DNA of 64,000 bases from Plasmodium brasilianum (lineage: Eukaryota; Apicomplexa; Aconoidasida; Haemosporida; Plasmodiidae): assembly GCF_023973825.1 (NCBI RefSeq), contig NC_090114.1, positions 62,001 to 126,000 on the forward strand, read 5' to 3'. Below the pieces are notes generated by a model. It did no database searches and was not told where the DNA came from. It saw only the letters and a list, made by a program, of their open reading frames with translations. Of the stretch, positions 54,220 to 64,000 are shown in pieces. Numbering within the stretch: the first letter of the stretch is position 1; each line of letters opens with the position of its first letter. The translations under genes were made by a program, and so were the position numbers.

Positions 54220-55563
54220 ACACGAAATTAAAGAAATTTATATTTTTATGAAATGTTTATTTACAGTATCAATTTTTTTTATCTCACCATAATAATTTAT
54301 TAATGTTAATTCTTTTTAATTAATCTAGTACATTCAAAATTTATTTAACATATTCTTATAGTATATAGGTCTACTTAAATTTCATTAATATTATTTTAAC
54401 CATAATAAAAAAAAAATAAGGTATAATTAATTAATGCACCTATTATAAAACGTATAATTCAAAAAATTACAGAGAACAAAGAATAGAACAAACATAAACA
54501 AAATAACGAATTTTATTCATTAAATGCTTATTCCTTTTCTTATATATAAATATTAATAAGAAAACCCACGCATATATAACTAAAAATAAAATAAAACTGA
54601 CATTCTATGTTAAATTAAACAGTGGAAACTAATATCAACCATAATTGTAAAGTATAATACTACGTAAATATAATAATCTTTATAATTTAATAAGAGAATA
54701 TATTGTAATAAAATTATTAAAATAAACGAAAATTTTCTTTATCTTTCATCTTCTATTATTTGAAATGTCATGTATATTCTACTCCTTCTTCCGACTTATA
54801 AAAAAATAACATTATTGATTAAACAAAATATTATATAATAATAAAAAGACAAAAAGGAAAAGTAAATGAAAATTAATTATTATATATTTTATATGAAATT
54901 ATATATGTGATCTACTTCATTATGTTTCATTAGTTTACTTTTTTTTAAATTTAATCTCAGAACTTATAAAACAAATTTATCTTTTAAGTATACAAAAAAA
55001 ATGTATTGTGATGCGAATGATTCAACTCATAGTTTGTTTGTTATTTATGTGCAAAAAAACAATTTTTTAAAAAGGAAAAATATATAAACATAAAATTATA
55101 TTAATTCACTACATTTCTTCATAATAAATAAAGATACATTTATTCATAATTAAAAGGATTAATCATACATTTTTTAATTACTTCATAAAATAGTAAATAA
55201 GACTAAAATAACATAAAAAAGAGTCTAGACTATTTTTTTTGAAATTAAAAATATACGTTGATACATATATCATTAAAATTATATATGATGGGCTTTTATA
55301 TGCTTGTATCAAGTTACATATATTTTTCAAAAATTGCTGTTATATATAGAAATATATATATTACAATATATCATTAAACTAAAAAAATATTTTTAAATAA
55401 AATATGAATAACATTAAAACATTCAAATTTAGAAAAAATATAAAAGTCTAACTTTTTACTCTTCAGAATCAAAAAAGCCTGACAGATGTATATTTACCCA
55501 TTAAATATATGGTATTAGAGATATGCTTGTTATTTTGATTTACAAATTATGAAATGATAAATA
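54220..55563. other. Gene-free spacer
   Basis: I see nothing coding here. The part near 55,200-55,560 is the 3' flank of the minus-strand gene that ends at 55,564. Confidence 0.5.
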
Positions 55564-56429
55564 TTAGTTCTTATAATGGACTACTTTGCCAACAAAAGGA
55601 TATGCTGTATTATGTAAATCACTTTTTATATGTATTAACTTTTCATATTTTGCTGTTTTTCTTTCGATACGAAAAAGCCATACTAAAACTATAAGCCATA
55701 ATATAAATAATGGTGCAAGTGCTTTAAATAAAAATGCATCAGTTACAGTTAACTTCTTAAGAATAACATATAACGCAGCTCCTGCTACTCCAACTATTAC
55801 ATGGAAGATAACTAAAGCAAAAAATATATCACCTTTTCTTTGTATACATTTTCTTAAATACTTAAAATCTGCATTTGCAGCTTTCCTAACTTCCTTTACA
55901 TAATTATTTTTTCTCATTATACTTTTATGAAAATATGTGTTTTCTGCACTGTTTTCATGCTATTTATTCTTCTTAGGTTTCCCATAACCTAAGATAATAT
56001 TTAATGAACTTTTAATTGGTTTTTTATTTTTTTCTATGGTCTCCTTTTTATTATTAGACGTATCTGTTTTTTCATATGTTCTAATATTTGATTTATCTCC
56101 TTTCATGCATACAATATTAGAACGCCTCTTGTTTTTACGTTCTAATAGTAATCGATAAATTCTAGTATCTAATGTTCTATAAACTTTGCGATTATGATCC
56201 AAATAATTATAAAAGGTTCACTAAAAAAACAAATATTCATGATTTAAAGAAATAAATAATTCCTTTATAATAAAAAATATTAATAAAAATAATAAAAAAA
56301 AAAACTGAATAATAAAGTTATCTTTAATTAATAATATAATACCTCTTCATTTTTAAAATGATATATCCAAGTTAAAAGGATAAAAGTCACAATATTGATA
56401 AAAAAGAATAATATAGTCTTTTGTTTCAT
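55564..56429 (-). pseudogene. fam-like exported protein gene with stops at the exon junction and mid-gene
   Basis: Exon 1 (56429-56343, 29 codons) reads MKQKTILFFFINIVTFILLT and on to FKNEE; the donor is GTATTA. The only nearby acceptor, TTTTTTAG at 56223-56221, places TGA as the first codon of exon 2 in the phase used by all siblings. The frame then reads TFYNYLDHNRKVYRTL and includes a canonical PEXEL RLLLE. It meets TAG at 55962-55960, after GKPKKNK, and continues open in the same frame to TAA at 55564. The downstream part has two clear membrane spans (FFALVIFHVIVGVAGAALYV and LFKALAPLFILWLIVLVWLF) and a charged tail. This C-terminal half is not close to the other fam genes in the window. 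It is probably a young pseudogene. By position it corresponds to the gene at 25.96-26.8 kb; both exons 1 end in NEE. Confidence 0.78.
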
Positions 56430-58690
56430 GATGTAGATTTTTGATATAGTAATATAACTTGATAAAACAAAATTAATAATAATATAATATTCTTTTAATT
56501 ACAAGGATACTGTATCTTTTATTTTTATTTTTTCCTAAAAATTTAATAATATATATATAAGAATAATGTGTTTTACAAAATATAAAATGTTAGAAAACTC
56601 TAATATTTTATTATTAAATTTTAACCTTAATGTAACTTTTAAAAAATTGTTATTCATCAGAATTACTTTATTTGAATTCATTTATAAATATATAAAATAT
56701 ATAATTTAATAATTTCATATTATACAATAATTAAATAATTATTTTATTAACCCTTTTCAAAAATAAAATAAAAAAAATATACATATGGTTTCTTCATATT
56801 TGAAAATATTCAGATAAAATTAATATGTAATGTACAAAATGTAGATAATACTATTATTATATATAGTGAGAAAACGATTTCCAATTTAAAATGAGTGTTC
56901 CTACTAATAACTCCTTTTTGATAAATATTGTGTTTCCGAACAAATAATTACTATTGTTAAAAAAATATAAATTATCATAACAACAAAATAATAGTAATAA
57001 AAAGCAAAAGAAAAATCATTTTTTCGAATTTTGTGTTATATTAATTATACAAATTGCACATTTAATTATTTATTATCTATATAAGAAATCATATTTAAAG
57101 GATAATGCATGACATTAAAAAAAAATAAATATTTTGAAGGAAAATAAAATATAGCTTTTTTATTTGTGTTGTAAATTTTAATATTACAATTTCTAATTAA
57201 TTTTTATTTACATCATTATTGCTAAGCGAGAAATGCTAAAATTCATCTATTATATATATTGTTTTTAATAAAATTTATTTAGTAGAGTTAACAAAATAAA
57301 AAAAAATGATATATAAAATTAAAATTCGCATAAAAACCTTGCATAACATAGTATCATATTATAGTTATTTCGAATTAAATATATTTATATTGTATACATG
57401 CTATTATATGTACATAACATATAAAAAAAATAACAATATTACTCTATAAAATATATGATTTAGTAATTTTAATACTAATAAATTTTGAAAACAAAAGTCA
57501 TATTTTGTTTTTTTATTTACGAATACATTGTATTATTGATATGTTTTAGAAATTGTAGCTTAATAAATTTTAAATAATATTTTGATAAAAATATCTTTAA
57601 GGGTAATATTATTCTCCGTATACATATTTATATTACCTATAATTATATAAGAGACAAAAAATAATAAGTTAAAAAAATATTAAGTCCAACGTTAATACTA
57701 TAATTTAACGTTGAATACTCTGGTTTTTTCCCCCTTAAAATATTATATTTCTAAAGAAAAATCTTAAAAATAAAAAAAAGGCAGAATTTTGAAGAAAATA
57801 ACATTATTGTATTTTTATTGATTTAAGAAAATATCAATGTCAGCCTGATATTTCTAATATTGCTTGTTTAGTTAATTTTAATTTTTCGTACATTTTTTTC
57901 ATATCACTTTTTTTCGCTCATTTAATACTTCTGTATATGTTATAGTTTAATGTATTTAAAATTTTATAAAAATCAACGCATATAAATTATTATATAAATT
58001 ATGAAAAATAAATATACTATGTGATAAAATAATACTGACTATTTTCTTATAAATAGAATTTTTTGTTTCAGCAACATTCACTGTTTGTAAACATTTTTTT
58101 GTTCTACTTTTTCAAAAAATTATTATTTATTTCTCAAGATTATTAATGTTTTTTCTAAATTAAGACATCTTACACAAATAGTATAATTTCCTTGGAATAT
58201 GTTTAATTATTTTCTCATTAATTATATATATAAGTGCGTTATGTTCTTATATAAATATATATTAATAAACTTTACATTATTCTCTTGTTATATAGTAAAT
58301 ATGTTTAATTAATTATGTTATTCATACTTAATACTTAAAAATAAAAAATGTTAAATATAAAATAATATTATATTTCAATTTTTTTATATATTTTCATATT
58401 TATACTAGCAGTATATTATTTTATGTAAAAAATATAAAATATTCATTCAAATGTTGAACATTTTTTGGAATATAAAACATTGTTTCTATGTTATCAATAT
58501 AATTTACATAAAGAAATTTATGTTTTTTCTCCTTTGAATAAGAACAAAAAAGTTTAAAATTTTTTCCTTTCTACAAGTTAACTTATAAATGTTTTTTTTT
58601 TTGCTATATTTAGAAAATCTACACTATTGAATTAATATATAATACCTTTTTATATATACATAAATATGTAACTAATTGTATAAGAGACGT
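56430..58690. other. Gene-free spacer
   Basis: No supported gene. The stretch at about 56,880-56,990 resembles 27,290-27,380. Minus-strand fragments near 57,840-57,960 read as charged peptides broken by stops and were not called. Confidence 0.45.
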
Positions 58691-58698
58691 ATAAATAA

Positions 58699-59024
58699 TG
58701 TTTTGTACAAAATGGCAATAATTCTTGTTCGAAGTTGTAAAATATGAAAAAAGTATATGGTACTTATAAATTTTATAAACATGTACAAAAGTGTAAAGTT
58801 CTTACGTATGTTATGGTGTCATGTAAAACTAATAAATCTCAGTGTAATTTTCTTCATAAAAAAACATCAGTATATTATTTACTAATACAAATAGAAAAGG
58901 CTTCGAATTCCTCTATATATACCTTTATCTCTTTATTTCCAATATTAATTTTACTATTTAGTGCATTACTTTATATATTTTTTCTATTTAACACTATAAA
59001 TTATTATACCCAAGAACATAAATG
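58699..59024 (+). pseudogene. Relic of a gene with a C-terminal membrane span (PIR-like?), second copy
   Basis: An open stretch encodes NGNNSCSKL, then a TAA at 58738-58740, then 93 codons from 58744 to TGA at 59023-59025. These read as a lysine- and cysteine-containing body (KFYKHVQKCK, VSCKTNKSQC) and one C-terminal span (SSIYTFISLFPILILLF and on). The same parts occur in a more decayed state at 29.17-29.46 kb. The stop sits where the other copy has GAA, so it looks like a lesion rather than a natural end. Cysteine-containing body plus a single C-terminal span suits PIR proteins, but no diagnostic PIR motif is certain. Upstream exons were not found. Confidence 0.45.
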
Positions 59025-59025
59025 A

Positions 59026-62000
59026 TCTTATAAAATTTCTGTAATCTATCATAATAATGAATTTCTATAGTAATGCCGTTTCATTTATAAACAGTTAATA
59101 TTTTTTATACTAGTTTATTTCATTTAAACATATACTTTTGTTCCCAACAAAAAAATATAAAAAGATGATAAAAAATTATATAAAATATCAGTTATTTTGA
59201 TGGTAGCAGACTCTATACAACATATAATACTTTACAAAATTCCAATTCAAAAAAGTTCTAAAAAAAATATGTTTGAACATATAATAAACATTCATAAGCA
59301 ACTTAATTTTAGTATATTTTAAAAAAATATAAAAAAATAAAAATTATAGAATAATTTTATTTAATAATAATATTGTAATTATAATAGAATATAAGTGACT
59401 ATGATTCTTAAAGAACTGTTAAAAGTTTAAATATAAAGACTTGAGTTAACTAGTTTAATAAAGTAAAAAAAAATTATAAAATTAAAACACAAGAATTTTA
59501 TGCAAAATTATTAATTGAAAAGTTGACACACAGAAAATATAAGAAGAGTTAATTTTAATTTGATGTCCAACTTTAATATTATTGTTAAACACACATATAT
59601 TTGGAATACGTAGAAATTCTTATGAAAGGAAAACTAATATAATATCTATAAATGGAAATGTAAAAGAAAGGAACACTCAATAATTGAATAATGGTAATGA
59701 TATCAGCAGATGTAAAGGATAAACAGAATTACCATTAGATTAACAAAAACTTTGTAATAATAAAAATATTTTATCACTTAATATATGCATAAACTTACAT
59801 AATAGAAAACGTAGTTTTATGAATAATAAGTATGATATGGAAAAACTTATGGAACACGTATTTTGAAACATTAATGCTATAATCATAGAATTTGGTATTA
59901 AATGAATTAAAGACTCATCCATTATTTTAGTATAACGATTAAATTATATTAATTAAAAATGAAAAATATTGTCACGTTATGCAATAAGTTAATGTAAATA
60001 AATACAATTTAATTCATTAATAGTGAAATCAAATATAATGTCAAATTCCCATTATACTATTATGATACTATATATTTATTAGCATAACTAATAAAATACT
60101 CATAAAATTAAAACATATTTATAAGATAAAATATTTATTTATTAGTTTTCTAATATAGGACATTACTTTAAGCTTTCCTCCGCTCTTGTAAATGAGGATT
60201 ATTATAAACATTAGTAATAAATATTATGAACTATAAATTTAAATACGTAAGTTCCTTTTTATAATAACATATATCACAAATACTAAATTGTTCCTTTGTG
60301 CTTATTAAAAAAGATAAAATTATAATTTCCTTCTTAAAGAAATTAAATAAGTTAATTAGAATTAATAATACACATTTTTTTTGTTGCATCATGTAGTATT
60401 TTTTAAATATATATATTTCAGTTCTATTTGGTTCATTTAGTATGAAATATTCATATATTCATCATATCTATATAAATAATAAATATTATTTTTTAAAATC
60501 AAAAATTTAATAGTATTTTCATAGTACTATGAACTAATATTCAATTACCCATATGATTATTTATTAATTTTTTACTACTTTTAATCGCATTAATAAATTT
60601 CAGTAACGCACGTAAATTTCATTATATATTAAAACAAAATAATGAGAAATGCAACAACAGAAAAAACAAAAAGAAAATATTCATATATTTAATAAACAGT
60701 TAAAAAAATAATATTCATATATATATTATACAATATAAAAACAAAAATATTCATATATTTATAAAACAATAAAAAAAAAGGGAAAGAAAATAAATGTATG
60801 ATCATATAAATATTTTAATGTAATTAAAGTTAAGTTATTTTAATATTGTTTTAAATATTTAAAAAGATCATTTTTTGTTTTATGCTAATGCGTACGTACC
60901 CACTATTATATGGTATTTATATTGTATTCTTATAATATATATAACATATTTGAATACAAGAATTTAAATATATAATATATCAAAAAAGGATAAATTATTT
61001 TTATGTACGTTTTACGCATATATAATTATTTATCAAAATATATTTTAAAAATATAGTATACAATATAACGGATTAAAGGGAAAAGAAATGAGAGATTAAA
61101 AAACCAAAAAATTATACTAAAATAAATTAAAAAGTTACAAATAAATAAAAACAATATCTTCCTAATACAATAGATATATTAAGTATAAATTTAAGAACAC
61201 AATTACTTAGGTGAATTAATTATGTACAACAATTTATTATTAATATATATATATATATATATATATTTTTTTAGTTTATTCATTATTCCCCAACTCTTAA
61301 CTACTTATTTCAAATAAACAATTAATATTAGTAATAATATATTTAAATTATAATAGAATTACATATTCTATTGGTGGACCGTTTAAAATGTTCTGTAATA
61401 TTATTTACTGATTCTTGTATCATAAATCATTTAAAATAATACATTAACTTTTTTATTTTTAACTGCAAAATGACATTTATTAATATTTTCAAAAAGGCAT
61501 ATTAATATAGTTATTAAATTCATAATTATTTAATAAAATACATAACATATATTTAATCTATATATTAGAATATATCTCTGAATAATTAAGGAAAAATTTT
61601 TATGAAGCTTCAATAATTCTTGTATAATTTAATGAACTACTTTATTAAATATACTTCAAGTTATAATAATGATATGTCTTATAACAAAATTATAATTTAT
61701 TTTCCTTTTTCTTAAACTTATAGTATAATTAAATTTTATTTAAGTATATCTTCTTATTCTTTCATTTTTTCAATGATTGGACAAACATATATATATTTAT
61801 TAATATAACAATAGTAAATTTTATTAATTGAAATTTAGTCTAAAAAAAATGATTAACATAAAAAATTTATAATAGGCATATACGAAATTATATTTACATA
61901 TATAAAATAAATTAAGTTAATTAAAAAGTAAACCATGACGTTAATTATAAAATAATTAGTTAACTATTAGAATATTCATATATATATATATATATTATAT

Positions 62001-62762
62001 ATATATATATATATCTTTAGGTCTCATAGTTATATTTAATACCAAGTACATTACATAAGTATGGAATAAATTATTATACTATATATATTTCTAATTGTGC
62101 TCTATACTACAGCGTACTAACTATAAAAAACTATTGCAACATATTCCGTAAAGCTATAGTCGTTTATAGAAAAAGAAATTTAATGAAAGTAACAAAATAA
62201 AAAGGCAAAATATTAGCCTTAATAATAATGACATATTTTATAGATTATCTATTTTCCTAAAAACAAAAGAATAACAAGAGTAACTTATATTAGTATTGGT
62301 CATTTTAATTACATATTTACGTCTTTATAAATAGAAAAAAAAAAGAAAAAATGCAATACATTATTTAATGATATATTTTCAGATTAACTTTAACATCACT
62401 TGTTGATATAACATATATGTAACTTTTTATTGTTAGTTATTTGGCTTTTTCTTTATAAATAGTATAGTAATTCTATACACTAGTATGTAATTAGTCGCGA
62501 TTTAGTATAACTAAAGGGTTCATATATATTTCTAGTTCTGATATATTTAAGTTAAAAAAATATAAGAAGCATATGATATAAATAGTAACGTATTCAATAA
62601 TTTTTTAGTTCACAGAAAAATTTTTATATACTTGATAAATGTATAATTCTTTTTTAATAATATACATTAATTTAAAATGACCCTATTCATAAAAGCTACA
62701 ATTGAATAATTTCCTTTTATATTGTTATTTACAGCAAATTAAAGTATTAATATAAAGTTACC
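59026..62762. other. Spacer upstream of the second STP1 gene
   Basis: No gene is visible. The stretch at about 60,210-60,295 resembles 30,690-30,775 upstream of the first STP1. Alternating TA tracts lie at about 61,243-61,266 and 61,979-62,014. Confidence 0.5.
61979..62014. repeat. (TA)n microsatellite, interrupted
   Basis: Alternating TA with a single TT break, about 750 bases upstream of the second STP1 start codon. Confidence 0.85.
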
Positions 62763-64000
62763 ATGGAAGAATGTTTATCACTGGTAATATTGTTCGTTTT
62801 TTAATATGATTAAATTTATTCATAAATTATTGATTTATGACAGAAAATATGGTAATAAAATTAACATAAATAATTAATGCTTAAATTATTTTTGATAATT
62901 CTTTTGAATGTAGCCACTGAATATCCTAGGTATAAGTTTTTTCAGGTACAAAAGCGACCCTGATTTTAGAAGGATTACGCGACATATAATAAGTAAAACG
63001 AGTTCTTTAGTTGATCAGAAAGTAAAAAGCAAATTTAGAGAAGGATGCAAAGATTTGGCTAATTATCTAATTCAGAATAAAACTGCACCACGATATCATG
63101 ATAAAGTAATTTGGGAAAGAGCATTATTCAGTTGGGCAAAACCTCACTATTCAAAGCTAAATAAGCATGGAGGATGCCCTGTGATTATCGAAAAAAAAGA
63201 TTTAGAACTTCTAAATTTAAAATATGAAGTAGAAGATTTCTGTGAAGAACAAAAAATTAAAGAGCAAAAAATACCGTGCTTAAAAAAAGGACGTATCAAT
63301 GGAAATAATTGCAATGAAGAATGTGCAAGTAAAATTAAAGAATATAATTCATGGATTAATAACAAAAAGATGCATTTTAATGATAAAAGAAATCTTATCT
63401 TGAAAAATTGCAAAAATCAACCAACTTATTTTCCAACAAAACAATGCAACATACTAGACACTACTATATTTAAAACACTTCCTGAATGCAAAATTATGCA
63501 TTTAATCGCACCGTTAGAATCAGAATCTAAAGAAAAAACAAATGATATACAAGAAGAAAATCAAAATACAGTTAGTGTTCCATCTACTGAGGAAAATACA
63601 ATAAAAGAAATTGTACAAAATGCTCCAGTAGATCAACCTCAATCTGAACAAAGAACTACAGTAGATCAGGATGTTCAGCGGGTATCACACTCTGAACTTC
63701 AAGAACCGTTATCAACAGGACTTTCACATACACAACAAAACACTAGAGAAGCACATGACGTACAAACTGAACAAGATGCAAATTCAAAAACACCATCACA
63801 ACCTGAATCTAAAAGTCCAATATCACCAGGTTCTGATACATTGCAACATCTAATTCCTCAAGTGTCAGGAGCAACTGATTCTGTCAAAACTGGTCCTTTA
63901 TATTCTGAAGCATTAGTTCCTTCCTCATCTTCTGTTAAATATAATGGACACCCTAAACTTCGAGGTACCGTTAATGCTACTTATTCTTCTATTTTTCAAA
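62763..64000 (+). CDS. STP1: STP1 surface antigen, partial (exons 1 and 2; continues past the window)
   Basis: Exon 1 (62763-62783) is MEECLSL with donor GTAATA, matching the seven-codon exon 1 of the other STP1. Exon 2 (62914-63964) follows GAATGTAG and is open throughout; its likely end is a GTACCG donor at 63965, in the same phase 1 as the first gene. Ten cysteines lie at 4, 52, 95, 117, 129, 140, 144, 173, 185 and 199; the ones at 4, 52, 95, 117 and 140 match the first STP1 exactly. HGGC at 92-95 and EDFCEE at 114-119 are conserved. Residues from about 205 to 355 are Gln/Ser/Thr/Pro-rich and poorly conserved. The transmembrane exon and the tryptophan-rich tail lie beyond the window edge, so completeness cannot be judged. 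The gene sits 29,637 bases after the first STP1, in the same orientation. Confidence 0.88.

Noticed and set aside
55586..55903. 105-codon plus-strand open frame
   Set aside because: Antisense to the two-span C-terminal half of the gene at 55.56-56.43 kb.
57840..57965. Minus-strand charged peptide fragments
   Set aside because: Broken by stops within 20 residues and no counterpart at 28.2-28.4 kb could be aligned.
63147..63413. Minus-strand open frame in the second STP1
   Set aside because: Shadow of STP1 exon 2, which has conserved cysteines and splice sites on the plus strand.
1..64000. Telomere repeats, tRNA, rRNA, CRISPR or bacterial operon signals
   Set aside because: None seen: no GGGTTYA arrays, no cloverleaf-type GC stems, and no regular spacer-repeat structure.

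Overview
This window reads as subtelomeric DNA of a human-infective Plasmodium, most likely Plasmodium malariae. The sequence is extremely AT-rich and full of homopolymer runs. Genes are sparse and separated by 2-8 kb of low-complexity DNA. Nearly every gene is a two-exon exported membrane protein of the fam-l/fam-m type: a roughly 29-codon signal-anchor exon, a short intron starting GTAT, then an exon 2 that opens with a PEXEL-like RLLxx motif and ends with two membrane spans. Two STP1 genes of the SURFIN-like surface-antigen superfamily are also present. fam-l and fam-m are, to my knowledge, expanded in the P. malariae lineage; STP1 also occurs in P. ovale and P. vivax. I see no housekeeping gene, tRNA, rRNA, CRISPR array or telomere repeat.

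Layout. 1-8.4 kb: no convincing gene; one short open segment near 3.1 kb matches another near 54.1 kb. 8.4-12.9 kb: an intact minus-strand fam doublet (type A then type B). 18.55-19.46 kb: a plus-strand two-exon exported-protein gene. 21.9-22.7 kb and 25.96-26.8 kb: two broken minus-strand fam-like genes. 29.2-29.5 kb: relic of a gene with a C-terminal membrane span. 33.1-35.7 kb: a complete four-exon STP1 gene. 39.1-40.1 kb and 42.7-43.6 kb: a second A/B doublet, whose A copy has an altered start codon and whose B copy is a pseudogene. 46.1-46.9 kb: an intact fam-like gene. 50.9-51.85 kb and 55.56-56.43 kb: two more fam-like genes cut by in-frame stops. 58.7-59.0 kb: a second copy of the 29 kb relic. 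62.76 kb to the end: exons 1 and 2 of a second STP1 gene, which runs off the window.

The order A-B-x-y-z-relic-STP1 occurs twice, with corresponding genes 29.1-30.7 kb apart. I read the window as two old, diverged copies of a roughly 30 kb subtelomeric module in direct orientation. Decay differs between the copies: the doublet is intact in the left copy and damaged in the right, while both copies of y and z are broken. The middle slot x holds unrelated genes on opposite strands.

How the genes work together is inferred from family knowledge. The fam products are expected to enter the secretory pathway, be exported through their PEXEL-like motif and sit in host-cell or parasite membranes. Type A and type B genes, found as neighbours, are thought to act as partners. 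STP1 would expose a cysteine-rich N-terminus with a tryptophan-rich cytoplasmic tail. None of this can be proven from the sequence alone.
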